Assembly: GCA_947493945.1 (NCBI GenBank)
Contig: CANLSR010000005.1
Coordinates: 1-64,000 of the forward strand
DNA: 64,000 nt
Direction: 5' to 3'
Source of the DNA: an uncultured bacterium
GTDB lineage: Bacteria > Bacteroidota > Rhodothermia > Rhodothermales > Rubricoccaceae
The position numbers and the translations under genes are program-made. Under the pieces are notes generated by a model that did not search any database, had not been told where the DNA came from, and saw only the letters and a list, made by a program, of their open reading frames with translations. Positions 41,830-54,850 of this stretch are shown one piece after another. Every line of letters starts with the position of its first letter. Position 1 is the stretch's first letter.

Positions 41830-43263
41830 CTACGCTTCGTCGGCGTCCTCGTCGGACGGCTCGTCGTCCGCGTCCATCGCGGGCACCAGCTCGACGGGGG
41901 CGTCGGCCTGGGCGGCCTCGACCTCGGCGCGGCGGGCCTCGGCCTCCTCGCGGATCTCGTCGGCCGTCTTCTCGACCACGCTGAACCGGCCCTCCAGGGC
42001 GCCGAACACGCGCTGGTTCAGAAGCTGGTCGCCCATCTGCTCCATCAGCTGGGGCTGGGCCGTGAAGTACTGCTTGACCAGCTCGGCGTCGGCGCCGTCG
42101 CCCGCCAGCTTCTCGAACTCGGCCTCGAAGTCCTCGTTGCTCACCTCCAGGCCCTCCTCCTCGATCAGCTGGTCCTTGACCAGCAGCCAGCGCACCTGGT
42201 CCTGGGCCTGCTGGCGGTTCTGCTCGCGCCACGCCTCGACGTCGAAGGTGGGCGGCAGGTCGCCGCCCTGCTGCTGGCGGACGTCCTGGAGCATCGTGTC
42301 GAGGGCGGCCTCGGCCAGCGTCTCCGGCACCTGGACGCTCTCGCGGTGGCCGAGCACGAACTGCTCCACCATCTTCTGCTCCAGCGCCTGGTTGGCCCGC
42401 TGCGTCCACGAGCGCTCCAGGTCCTCGCGGATCTGGGCCTTGAGGTCGTCCAGGCTGTCGCTCTCGCCCTTGGTCTGCGACTTGATAAAGTCGGCGTCCA
42501 CCTCCGGCACGACGCGCTCCAGCACGTCGACGACGGTCATCTTGTAGCGGTCGACGTGGTCCTCGTGGTCCGTCTCCTCGTCGGCCTCGTGGAGGTGCGG
42601 GAGCTCGACCGTCGTCTCGTCGCCGATGGCGAGCCCCGTCAGCGCCTCCACCATCTCGGGGCGGAGGTCGGGGTTGGCCATCACGATCCGGGCCGCGTTC
42701 TGCTTGGCGCCGGTCGCCTCGCCGCTCTCGTCGACGGGCTGGATGTCCACCATCGCGACGTGCTCGGTGCTGATGGCCGTGCCCTCGGGCGCGTCCTCCT
42801 CCTCGGCCGCCAGGTCGCGGCGGCGCTGGAGGTCGGCGTCGACATCCTCGTCGGTAAAGGCGCGGACGACGCGCGTGACCGGCACGCCGGACAGGTCCGC
42901 CAGCGAGATCTCGGGCTTGACGCCGAACTGGACGGTCGCCGTGAGGCCGGCCTCGGGGTCCGACACGTCGAAGTCGAGGTCGGTCAGGCGCGGCTGGCCG
43001 ATGGGCTCGACCTCGTCGTTCTCGGCGACCGCCGTCCGGTACGCCTCGCCGATGGCCTGCTCGGCCACCTCGACCGACACCTGCGGCCCGACCATCTTGC
43101 GGACGACGTTCATGGGCACCTTGCCCGGCCGGAACCCCTTGAGGTTCATCTGGGCGCGCTGGCGCTTGAGCGCCTCGGCGATCTGGGGCTGGAGCTCCTC
43201 GGCGGGGATGGTCACGTCGAGGACGTAGTCGACGTCGTTGAGGGCGCGGAGTTCGGTCGGCAT
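41830..43263 (-). CDS. tig: Trigger factor
   Basis: MPTELRALNDVDYVLDVTIPAEEL, LKGFRPGKVPMNVVRKM; adjacent to clpP. Confidence 0.93.
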   Translation of the reverse strand: MPTELRALNDVDYVLDVTIPAEELQPQIAEALKRQRAQMNLKGFRPGKVPMNVVRKMVGPQVSVEVAEQAIGEAYRTAVAENDEVEPIGQPRLTDLDFDVSDPEAGLTATVQFGVKPEISLADLSGVPVTRVVRAFTDEDVDADLQRRRDLAAEEEDAPEGTAISTEHVAMVDIQPVDESGEATGAKQNAARIVMANPDLRPEMVEALTGLAIGDETTVELPHLHEADEETDHEDHVDRYKMTVVDVLERVVPEVDADFIKSQTKGESDSLDDLKAQIREDLERSWTQRANQALEQKMVEQFVLGHRESVQVPETLAEAALDTMLQDVRQQQGGDLPPTFDVEAWREQNRQQAQDQVRWLLVKDQLIEEEGLEVSNEDFEAEFEKLAGDGADAELVKQYFTAQPQLMEQMGDQLLNQRVFGALEGRFSVVEKTADEIREEAEARRAEVEAAQADAPVELVPAMDADDEPSDEDADEA

Positions 43264-43569
43264 TCGGTCGGAGGGTCGGATAGACAGCGTGCGCAGCGCC
43301 AGCGTTGGCACCGCGCACGGGATACGCCGAAGCTAGGCCGCGGGACCCCGCCAGCCGATGAGGATGCGGTGACGAGTGCCCCGCCGGCGGCCGGCCCCGC
43401 TGGCGGCCGTCGTAGGCGGGCCGGCACGGGCCGCCAGCGGCGGGGCGCAGGGCTCCCCCCGTCGGACCGCGCGTTGAGCGTGGCGATAGGTGACTGGCGG
43501 GGGGAGCGAGCCGAGCGGGCTCCGCACAAAGCGCCCGGCCCCACGACGGGGGCCGGGCGCGTGCCTCGT

Positions 43570-43594
43570 CCCGCTGGCGCTCGCCGCCAGCGGG
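43570..43594. terminator. Hairpin downstream of membrane pyrophosphatase gene
   Basis: CCCGCTGGCG-CTCGC-CGCCAGCGGG. Confidence 0.65.
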
Positions 43595-43607
43595 GGGCCG
43601 CGTTGGC

Positions 43608-45905
<2,298 letters not shown>

Positions 45906-45960
45906 GAGTGGAGGGGGAGGGTGAGTCGGCCGGGGCCGGGTCGGTCGGAGCGCGGGGCGG

Positions 45961-46677
45961 TCAGCGGCGGTTGTGCCGGTTCATGGCCGCCGTCAGCCCG
46001 TCGCGGGCGAACGTGAGCGCGGCCCGCGCCGCCTCGTCGAAGGCCGCGTCGGCCGCGGGGCGCTCGTCGTCGTCGAAGGCAGACAGGACGAAATCGACCT
46101 GGCCACCTGGGGGGAAACTATTCCCGATCCCTACACGCAACCGAGGAAACTCGTCCGACCCCAGCGCCTCGATGACGTCGCGGACGCCGTTGTGGCCGGC
46201 GTGCGAGCCCCTGGGGCGCAGGCGCAAGGCGCCGATGGGCAGCGCGAGGTCGTCGTAGACCACCAGCAGGTCGGCGGCGGTCAGGCCGTAGCGGTCGAGC
46301 AGCGCGGCCACGGCGCGTCCGCTCCGGTTCATGAACGTGAGCGGCTTGGCGAGCGCGAGGACCACGCCCGGCGCCCCGCTGGCGCCAGCGCTCGGCGGCG
46401 CGGGGCCGTCGGCCGTGGGCGAGCTCGGGGCAGGCTCGGCCGGCTCGTCGGGCAGCCGCCCCTGGGCGACGACGGCCGAGGCGCGGCGGCCCCGGTCGGT
46501 CACCTCAGTGTCCAACCCCAGGCCCAGCCGGTCCGCCAGCCGGTCGATGGTCTCGAAGCCGGCGTTGTGCCGCGTGCCCACGTAGTCCGGCCCCGGATTG
46601 CCCAGCCCGACGATCAGGTGGGACGGGCGGAGCGCCGGGGCGGGGGGCGGAGCGGGACGGCGGGAAAACCAGGACAT
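45961..46677 (-). CDS. pth: Peptidyl-tRNA hydrolase, with low-complexity insertion
   Basis: [53 protein letters not shown]. Confidence 0.94.
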   Translation of the reverse strand: MSWFSRRPAPPPAPALRPSHLIVGLGNPGPDYVGTRHNAGFETIDRLADRLGLGLDTEVTDRGRRASAVVAQGRLPDEPAEPAPSSPTADGPAPPSAGASGAPGVVLALAKPLTFMNRSGRAVAALLDRYGLTAADLLVVYDDLALPIGALRLRPRGSHAGHNGVRDVIEALGSDEFPRLRVGIGNSFPPGGQVDFVLSAFDDDERPAADAAFDEAARAALTFARDGLTAAMNRHNRR

Positions 46678-46808
46678 GACACCGGGGGAATGGGCGGGGG
46701 GTGGGGCGGCCGGCCTGGGCCGCTGGCGACGCGCGCCGCCAGCCGGAGAGCCGCCGGCCGGGGAGGGCCGAGCGCTCAGCCAAGCTCCGGCATGCCCGGC
46801 GGCACGGG

Positions 46809-46847
46809 GAAAACAAAAGCGGCCCCCTCCACATCGGAGAGGGCCGC
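46809..46847 (-). terminator. Intrinsic terminator downstream of rplY
   Basis: Minus strand GCGGCCCTCTCC-GATGT-GGAGGGGGCCGC-TTTTGTTTT. Confidence 0.8.
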
Positions 46848-46914
46848 CCAAACGTCGACAGCAGGGATACCGGGGCACCGGGGCACCGGGCGCTTGCCCG
46901 TCGCTCCCCGGTCG

Positions 46915-47571
46915 CTAGGCCTCGTCGCCCTCGGCGGGCGCGCCGTCCTCGCCCTCGGCCAGCAGCTCCTCGCCCTCAATGCCCTCGACCAGGTCGACGG
47001 CCTCGGTCTCGTCCTCCTCCACCAGCGCGCGCGGCGCGGTGACGGTAGCGAGCGTCCGGCTGGGGTCGGTCAGCACCTCGATGCTGCCGCCCAGCGACAG
47101 CTCCTCGACGTGAAGCGACTCGCCAACGTCCATCGTCGAGATGTCGATCGAGACGTGGCCCGGGATGTCCTTGGGCAGCGCGCGGATCTCGAGGTCGTTA
47201 AGCGGCTGCGACAGGATGCCGCCGGCCTTGACGCCGCGCGGCGTGCCCTCCAGCCGGATCGGGATCGTCATCGTCAGCGACTCGCCCTGGGTCAGCGCCA
47301 GGAAGTCGACGTGGATCGGGACCTCGGTGATGGGGTGGAAGATCGTCTCCTTGACGATGGCCTCGTGGTCCTCGCCGTCCATCGAGAGCCCCACCCGGTA
47401 GGTCTCGGCCGTGTGGATCAGCGGGCGCAGCTGGAGCGTCTCGACGGCAAAGTGGACCGGCGCGGTGTGCGAGCCGTAGAGGACGCAGGGGACGAGGCCC
47501 TCGCGGCGGACGGCCTTGGCGGCCTTTTTGCCGGTCTCGCGGGGCCGGGCGTCAAGCGTGATGGACTGCAT
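46915..47571 (-). CDS. rplY: 50S ribosomal protein L25/general stress protein Ctc
   Basis: RREGLVPCVLYG, PIHVDFLAL, LPKDIPGHVSIDISTMDVGESLHV. Confidence 0.94.
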   Translation of the reverse strand: MQSITLDARPRETGKKAAKAVRREGLVPCVLYGSHTAPVHFAVETLQLRPLIHTAETYRVGLSMDGEDHEAIVKETIFHPITEVPIHVDFLALTQGESLTMTIPIRLEGTPRGVKAGGILSQPLNDLEIRALPKDIPGHVSIDISTMDVGESLHVEELSLGGSIEVLTDPSRTLATVTAPRALVEEDETEAVDLVEGIEGEELLAEGEDGAPAEGDEA

Positions 47572-47581
47572 TCGAGGTTCA

Positions 47582-47644
47582 GGGTCAGGGTTCCAGGCTC
47601 TCAAGGTCGGAGTTTCGAGCCTAGCGGACTGTGAACCCTGATCC
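47582..47644. repeat. Imperfect inverted repeat in rplY-prs gap
   Basis: GGGTCAGGGTTC (47582) / GAACCCTGATCC (47633), one mismatch. Confidence 0.75.
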
Positions 47645-47691
47645 TAGAATGACACCCCCGACAAACTCGGCGCGCCCGGCCGGCGGGCCCG

Positions 47692-48726
<1,035 letters not shown>

Positions 48727-48811
48727 GGCAGGACCGGGGGGCGGGAGGGCGTGACCGAAGCGAGACCCCGTGGGGCCGGCGTGCAGCCTCCCTTGTGGGG
48801 ACGGCCGCCAG

Positions 48812-48882
48812 TTGCCCGAGGAGGATTCGAACCTCCACAACCACTTCCAAAGAGTGGTGTGCTGCCATTACACCATCGGGCA
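48812..48882 (-). tRNA. tRNA-Gln (anticodon TTG), CCA not encoded
   Basis: Minus strand TGCCCGATGGTGTAATGGCAGCACACCACTCTTTGGAAGTGGTTGTGGAGGTTCGAATCCTCCTCGGGCA. Confidence 0.95.
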
Positions 48883-48946
48883 AGCGGCACCCGGCGGCCG
48901 AGAGGGCGTAGTCTGCCGTCTCGGCCGGGGCACGCGTGCAAGCTAG

Positions 48947-49858
48947 GTGGCCCCGGCCGGATCGGCCACGCCCGCGGTCCCTCCACCCCGCCTCGGGGCG
49001 GGCCCCAGGCGTGTTTTGCTTTCCTCTTCACCCGACGACGTGCTCGACGCTGCCCTCTCTGCCCTCAACGGGGCCCCCCCGCCTCAAGAACGGGCCGCCA
49101 TCGGCGTGCTCGGCGGGCTCGGGCCGTACGCCGGCCTCGACCTGGTCCGCGCGGTGTTCGACGAGACCGAGGCCTCGAGCGACCAGGACCACCTCCCGGT
49201 CACGCTGGTCTCGTACCCCGGCCGCATCCCCGACCGCGCCACCTGGATCGCCGACCCCTCGGCCCCGAGCCCGCTGCCGGCCATGATGGACGTGCTCCGG
49301 AAGCTGGACGACGCCGGCTGCGCCGTGGCCGGCATCCCGTGCAACACCGCCCACGCGCCGGCCATCTACGACCGCCTCCAGGACGGGCTGCTCGCCGACG
49401 GCCGCGACCTCCGGCTGCTCCACATCGTGGACGCCATCGTGGCGGCCGTCGCCGAGCGGGCGCCGGGCGCCCAGATGATCGGTGTGCTGGCGACCACGTC
49501 GTCCGTCGAGAACCGGCTGCACCAGGTCGGGCTGGAGGCGGCCGGGCTCCAGGCCCTCGTGCCGGACTCGACGCACCAGGCGGCCGTCCAGACCACGATC
49601 TACGGGCCGTGGGGGCTCAAGGCCCAGAGCGCGCCGCCCGACGACCGCTCCCGCCAGTTGCTGCTGGACGCGGCCGACCACCTGGTCGAGCGCGGCGCCG
49701 ACGCCGTGATCCTGGGCTGCACCGAGCTCCCGCTGGCGGTGCCGGAGCGCGAGCGCGGCGGGGTCCCGTTCGTCAACTCGACGCGGGCGCTGGCGCGGGC
49801 GCTGATCCGGGCCACGCACCCCGGGAAGCTGCGCTTTGCCCGAACGCTGGTCGCCTGA
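48947..49858 (+). CDS. Aspartate/glutamate racemase family protein (start uncertain)
   Basis: IGVLGGLGPYAGLDL, AGIPCNTAHAPAIYD, VILGCTELPLAV. Confidence 0.9.
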   Translation: MAPAGSATPAVPPPRLGAGPRRVLLSSSPDDVLDAALSALNGAPPPQERAAIGVLGGLGPYAGLDLVRAVFDETEASSDQDHLPVTLVSYPGRIPDRATWIADPSAPSPLPAMMDVLRKLDDAGCAVAGIPCNTAHAPAIYDRLQDGLLADGRDLRLLHIVDAIVAAVAERAPGAQMIGVLATTSSVENRLHQVGLEAAGLQALVPDSTHQAAVQTTIYGPWGLKAQSAPPDDRSRQLLLDAADHLVERGADAVILGCTELPLAVPERERGGVPFVNSTRALARALIRATHPGKLRFARTLVA

Positions 49859-49973
49859 TCTCTTGCCGGCGACGTCCGCCAGTGGGGTCGGGCGGAGTCC
49901 TGGGCGCGGGCCAAACGGCGTGACCTCCCCGTCCGGACCTTTTGCACAGGCGGGCGGGGCGGTAAAGTGAGGG

Positions 49974-50900
49974 ATGCGAACGCTCGCGGCCCTCTCCCTT
50001 CTCCTCGTCGCTGCGCCCGCAAGCGCGCAGCCGCGCCCAGGCTTGGAAGCAAACGGCCCGGCGTTCTCAGACCGGGAGCGGATCGCGCTCGCCAACGTCG
50101 GCCTCACGTCGCTGTTCACGGTCGCGCGCGGCGTGGCCGAGGGGCGCGTCCGGTCAGTCGGCGAGGGGCTGGAGGCGGCGGCGTGGGGGGCCGCCGCCGG
50201 CGCGGGGTTCTACGCGGCCAAGGACCAGGTGGGCCGCGGACGGGGCGCGCTAGGCGTCGGCCTGGCGTTCGCGTCGGCGTCGCTGGCGGAGAACGCGGCC
50301 ACGGGCGGCGGCCCGCTGGGCCACGTCCGCGTCGGGTTCGGGCCGCTCGACCTCCGCGTGCGGACGCCGCTGGCCACGCGGCCGGGGCCGGCGCTGGGCG
50401 TCGGGGTGGACCCGCTGGCGGCCGTCGCGCTCGTGGCCGTCCCGCTGAGCGGCGGGCGGCCCGTCGTACGGGGCGGGGTCCTGGTCTACGAGCACTCGGC
50501 CCTCGACCGGACGGGCACGGGCGGCACCTACGCGTCCGGCACGACCCTCGGCCGCGTCGTGCTGATGGAGAGGGATCCGGCCCCCCATGTCCCCCGGCAC
50601 GAGATGATCCACCTGATCCAGACGGTCCAGGCCAGCGCCGTCACGCCCCGTGGAATGCTCGGCGACGTCTGGCGGGGCGGCCGTCGCACCTCGCCGAACG
50701 GGGCGGTCCAGTGGGACGTGCGGATGGACTGGCTCTACGCCAGCCTCGGCGCCCTCGACAAGCTCCTCGCGGACGGACCGAAGAGCGGGTGGGCCGAGGC
50801 GGAGGCCTACGAGCTCGACGAGCCTCCGCCGACTCCACACCCTTGCCCGAACCGTCCTCCGGACACTTTCTGCCCGCTGCCCACAGGCTACGCGCGATGA
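49974..50900 (+). CDS. Secreted hypothetical protein with HExxH-like motif
   Basis: Signal peptide MRTLAALSLLLVAAPASAQ; VPRHEMIHLIQ. Confidence 0.75.
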   Translation: MRTLAALSLLLVAAPASAQPRPGLEANGPAFSDRERIALANVGLTSLFTVARGVAEGRVRSVGEGLEAAAWGAAAGAGFYAAKDQVGRGRGALGVGLAFASASLAENAATGGGPLGHVRVGFGPLDLRVRTPLATRPGPALGVGVDPLAAVALVAVPLSGGRPVVRGGVLVYEHSALDRTGTGGTYASGTTLGRVVLMERDPAPHVPRHEMIHLIQTVQASAVTPRGMLGDVWRGGRRTSPNGAVQWDVRMDWLYASLGALDKLLADGPKSGWAEAEAYELDEPPPTPHPCPNRPPDTFCPLPTGYAR

Positions 50901-50935
50901 GGGCGGTGTGACCACGGTCTACGCCACGCCGCCAG

Positions 50936-50962
50936 CCGCTGGCGGAGGCCGTCCGCCAGCGG
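50936..50962. terminator. Hairpin between convergent genes built on the CCGCTGGCGG motif
   Basis: CCGCTGGCGGA-GGCCG-TCCGCCAGCGG, 11-bp perfect arms. Confidence 0.7.
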
Positions 50963-50969
50963 GGCGAGG

Positions 50970-51944
50970 CTAGGGCTGGACGATCGTCGTCTCGACGGCG
51001 ACGCGCGAGTACGAGCCGAACACGCCCAGGCCGCCCTCCACGTTCGTGGTCACGTTGGGGATCTCGCCCGGCGACAGCGTCGCGCCGCCGCCCTGGATGG
51101 CCTGGGTCTGGACGAACGTCTGGAGCGCGTCGTCCACCGACACCAGCGAGACGCGGTAGGGGCCGTAGAACCCGAACGCGAGGAACGGGACCTGGACCAA
51201 CGCCGTGCCGTCGCCGAGTTTGATGTAGCTGTCCTCGTTGATGACCGGCGAGGTGCCGGTGACGGCGTTCTCGAGCGGGTTGCCCTCGCACAGGATCGTG
51301 CCCCCGCCCTCGGGCTCGCAGTCCAGGAACCGCTGGTAGAGCGGGACCGGGAGGAACCGGTCCGGGTCGGGCACGCTGCGGTAGCGCGTCTCGCCGCCGA
51401 CCGAGACTGCCACAAAGTCGGCGGGCGCGCGGGCGCGCGTCGAGGCCACGAACGCCGACTGGCGGCCCGGCGTGGACGTCAGGCGGATGCGGAGCTCCGG
51501 CCCCTGGCCCACGCCGTAGACCACCCGGTCGGCCGGCCCCTCCACCACCTCCACCGTCGCCGGCACCGTGGTTACGGCCCGGAGCGTCTGGCCCTCCACC
51601 GCCACGTCGAGCCGGTAGGCGCGCCCCGGCAGCACGGCGTCTGGGGTGTCCGGCCGGACGTAGGTGCCGGCAACCGGACCCGGCCCGTAGAGGTACGTCG
51701 CCTCGTCCGTCCCGTCCGCGGCCAGCCGCGTGACCACGATCCGGGCGCCGCCGACGGCGACGGCCTCCGGGTCGTAGCGGTCGAGCAGCGGGGACGTCCT
51801 GGACAGCTGGACCGGGGGCAGCGGCTCGCCGGCGCCCAGGGACGCCGAGACCACCAGGAGCGAGACGAACTCGTCGTCGCGCGTGCCGTCGCAGCCGGCC
51901 AGCAACCCGGCCACCGCCAGCAGGAACGTGAGGGAGCGGAGCAT
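50970..51944 (-). CDS. DUF4249-family lipoprotein
   Basis: Lipobox GLLAGCDGT; layout following a TonB receptor typical of DUF4249. Confidence 0.75.
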   Translation of the reverse strand: MLRSLTFLLAVAGLLAGCDGTRDDEFVSLLVVSASLGAGEPLPPVQLSRTSPLLDRYDPEAVAVGGARIVVTRLAADGTDEATYLYGPGPVAGTYVRPDTPDAVLPGRAYRLDVAVEGQTLRAVTTVPATVEVVEGPADRVVYGVGQGPELRIRLTSTPGRQSAFVASTRARAPADFVAVSVGGETRYRSVPDPDRFLPVPLYQRFLDCEPEGGGTILCEGNPLENAVTGTSPVINEDSYIKLGDGTALVQVPFLAFGFYGPYRVSLVSVDDALQTFVQTQAIQGGGATLSPGEIPNVTTNVEGGLGVFGSYSRVAVETTIVQP

Positions 51945-54247
51945 CAGAAGTCGAGCGAGAGGGACACGTTGGGCAGCACGGGCAGCTGGCGGACGTCGGT
52001 GACCTTGATGGGGTTGGCGTCCCGGTCGTAGGCCAAGAACCACAGGTTGCGCCGGCTGTAGACGTTGACGACCTGGAGTTGGAGCTCGTACGCCGCCCAC
52101 GACCAGGCGCCGGTCTTGGTGAACCCGACGTCGACGCGGTGGTAGTCGGGCAGGCGCGAGGCGTTGAGGGCCGGCGTGTAAAAGCCGGACAGCGTCGGGT
52201 CCTCGAACGGGAGCCCGCCGACCTGGTACAGGCTGCCGGGCGTCGTGAACGCCTGGCCCGTGGCGTAGGCGCCGGCCACGGTCGCCTTCCAGCCCCGGCC
52301 CAGGGCGTAGTTGCCGACGGCAGTGAGGTCGTGGAGCCGGTCGTACTTGGGCGGGAAAAACTCGTCGAACGCCGGCTCGGCCGGGTAGCGCCGCCGCGTG
52401 ACGCCGATGGTGTAGCCCACCAAGCCGGTGAGCCGGCCCAGGCCGCGCTCCAGCAGGAACTCGGCGCCGTAGGCGTAGCCCTCGCCAAACCGGAAAAGGT
52501 CCCGGTAGCTCAGGCCGGCCACGTCCTGGACCTCGGGCCGCGTGTCGAACAGGTCGCGCAGCGTCCGGCCGTACACCTCGACGTCCAGCCGCCAGCTCGG
52601 CGTGAGCTTGGCCTTGACGCCGACCGAGACCTGCTCCGAGGCCTGGGGCGGCACGCCGATGCCGGTCGTGACCCAGGTGTCGAAGCCGGAGAACGCCTCG
52701 TTCGAGATCAGCGACAGGAACTGGTGGTAGCGCCCGGCCGCGGCCTGGACCACCAGGTCGTCGCCGAACGTGCGCTCGACCTGGAGCTGGGGCGAGACGC
52801 GGACGTAGCTGGAGGCGACCGGGTCGAGCGCGTCGGTCAGGTCGTCGGTCTCGCTCCGGAACACCTCGGCGCGAAGGCCGCCGGTCGCGATCCACTCGCC
52901 CTGGCGGACCCGGCCCTGGACGTAGCCCGTGACGTAGCGCGACGGGTTCTGGTAGTCGGTCTGGACCGACCCGTTGAACGAGCTCTGCAAGCCCAGGTCC
53001 AGCACGCCGCCCCAGACGCCGGTCCTGAGCTCGAACCGCTCCGAGGGCAGCCACTCCACGTCTAGGCGGCCCGAGTAGTCGGTGATGGTGTTGGGCTGCT
53101 CGAACTGGGTCCCGCCGATGTCGCCGACGGGGTCGCTGAAGTAGCGGCTGGCGGTGAGCCTGGCCGAGGCGAAGGCGGTGCCCGAAAGGACGCGGTTGTA
53201 GGCGAGCGATCCGGTCCGGTTGCCGTAGTCGAGGTCGAAGCGCGCGTCGTCGCCGAACGGCACCACGACCTGGTCGCGGCCGGCGTAGCCGGTCACGCTC
53301 AGCCGGTCGTTGGCCGAGAGGTCGAGCGACACCTTGCCGTTGACGTCGTAGAAGTAGAAGCTCTCCGGGATCCCGTCCTCGTCGAGCTGCTCGCGCAGGA
53401 CGGCCAAGAGCGGCTCCAGCGTCGAGCGGCGGCCGTTGAGCGAGTACGAGCCGTTGACGCCCGGCAGCGGCCCCTCCACGCCGACGCGGCTCGCCAGCAG
53501 CCCGAGCGAGAGCGACCCGCGCGTCTCGTTCCGGTTGCCGTCGCGGTTGGAGATGTCCACGACCGACCCCAGCCGCCCGCCGTACGTGGACGGGTAGGCG
53601 CCCTTGTACAACCGCACGTCTTTGATGGCCTCGGTGTTGAACGTCGAGAAGAAGCCGAAAAAGTGCGTCGGGTTGTACACCGTCGTGCCGTCCAGGAGCA
53701 CCAGCGTCTGGTCGGGCGAGCCGCCGCGGATGTACAACGCCGACGAGAAGTCGCTCGACGCCTTGACGCCGGGCAGGAGCTGGATGGACCGGAACAGGTC
53801 GGCCTCGAACACGGACGGCAGCGCCTCCACCAGGTCCATCGACACGTTCTGGAGGCCCGGCGCGCGCTCTTCTTCGAGCGACTCCCGGGCCTCGACCACC
53901 ACCTCGTCAGCGGTGAGCCCGTCGGGCGCCAGCTCGATGTCCAGCCGCAGGGTCTCGCCCGGCGCCAGCGTGACCGACCGGCGCTCGGCCCGGTACCCGA
54001 TGTACGTCGCCGTGACCGTCACCGCGCCCGGCGCCAGGCTGCCCAGCGAGTAGAAGCCCTGGCCGTTGGTCGCCGCCCCGCGCCGCCCCCCGTCGGCGCG
54101 CTCGACCGTGACCGACGCCTGGATGAGCGTCTCGCCCGAGGCCGCGTCGCGGACGAACCCGTTCAAGGCCGCTTGGGCGCTCGCCTCTGGCGTGCCGGCC
54201 ACGCTGGCGGCGAGCGCCAGCAGGACGGGGAGGACGAGTCGGAGCAC
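51944..54247 (-). CDS. TonB-dependent receptor with carboxypeptidase-like regulatory domain
   Basis: GFVRDAASGETLIQASVTVE, plug SDFSSALYIRGGSPDQTLVLLDGTTVYNPTHFFGFFSTFN. Confidence 0.93.
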   Translation of the reverse strand: MLRLVLPVLLALAASVAGTPEASAQAALNGFVRDAASGETLIQASVTVERADGGRRGAATNGQGFYSLGSLAPGAVTVTATYIGYRAERRSVTLAPGETLRLDIELAPDGLTADEVVVEARESLEEERAPGLQNVSMDLVEALPSVFEADLFRSIQLLPGVKASSDFSSALYIRGGSPDQTLVLLDGTTVYNPTHFFGFFSTFNTEAIKDVRLYKGAYPSTYGGRLGSVVDISNRDGNRNETRGSLSLGLLASRVGVEGPLPGVNGSYSLNGRRSTLEPLLAVLREQLDEDGIPESFYFYDVNGKVSLDLSANDRLSVTGYAGRDQVVVPFGDDARFDLDYGNRTGSLAYNRVLSGTAFASARLTASRYFSDPVGDIGGTQFEQPNTITDYSGRLDVEWLPSERFELRTGVWGGVLDLGLQSSFNGSVQTDYQNPSRYVTGYVQGRVRQGEWIATGGLRAEVFRSETDDLTDALDPVASSYVRVSPQLQVERTFGDDLVVQAAAGRYHQFLSLISNEAFSGFDTWVTTGIGVPPQASEQVSVGVKAKLTPSWRLDVEVYGRTLRDLFDTRPEVQDVAGLSYRDLFRFGEGYAYGAEFLLERGLGRLTGLVGYTIGVTRRRYPAEPAFDEFFPPKYDRLHDLTAVGNYALGRGWKATVAGAYATGQAFTTPGSLYQVGGLPFEDPTLSGFYTPALNASRLPDYHRVDVGFTKTGAWSWAAYELQLQVVNVYSRRNLWFLAYDRDANPIKVTDVRQLPVLPNVSLSLDF

Positions 54248-54349
54248 AAGCGCGGGCGGGGGCGGAGGTCGTCCGCCAACGTCGGGGCGGAGGCCAGGCG
54301 TGCCCGTGCGGACGTGGAGAAATGGCCGCCCTCCCCTCCTCTTGCGCCG

Positions 54350-54724
54350 TCAGCGGACGCGGTCGAGCACCGGCGGCGCGTCGACGCAGAACGTGGACGA
54401 GTCGGCGACCAGCCGGTCCCGCTCGCGGCCGGCGCGGTAGCGCGAGACCGCACGGCCCCGGTTCCAGCGGAGCACCAGCGCCCCGCGCTCGACGGCCCAC
54501 GTCTGCATCGTGTCGCTCGAGAGCGCGCCCGGGCCGTCGTAGCTCCAGGCCATCGTGCCGTCGGCCTCCAGGCGCACCGTCGCGGTCGCGATCTCGGGGC
54601 TGGGGCAGACCTCGCGCCAGACCGTCCCCACCAGGTCGGCGCGCGACAGCCGAGCGGCGCCGGCGCACCCGGCGGCGACCGCCAGCGCGGCGGCGAGGAC
54701 GAGCGGGCGGGGCGGGCGGCGCAT
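54350..54724 (-). CDS. Small hypothetical lipoprotein
   Basis: Lipobox AVAAGCAGA; 124 aa. Confidence 0.6.
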   Translation of the reverse strand: MRRPPRPLVLAAALAVAAGCAGAARLSRADLVGTVWREVCPSPEIATATVRLEADGTMAWSYDGPGALSSDTMQTWAVERGALVLRWNRGRAVSRYRAGRERDRLVADSSTFCVDAPPVLDRVR

Positions 54725-54850
54725 GGCGGCGCATGGCGGAGTCTACGATTCGAGCCGTAGACACCGCCAGCGCGGAAGGGTTGCCCCGCTGGCGGCGCGC
54801 GTCGGCGGCGTGGGGAGGGCCCTCAAGTCCTGACTCCGCCCCCAACCGCG

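Noticed and set aside
46870-46910. GGGGCACC tandem repeat next to rplY stop
   Set aside because: Only two to three short units; too small to support a functional claim
50641-53054. Long alternative-frame minus ORFs overlapping DUF4249/TonB genes
   Set aside because: Off-frame readings of real genes; Arg/Pro-rich without motifs
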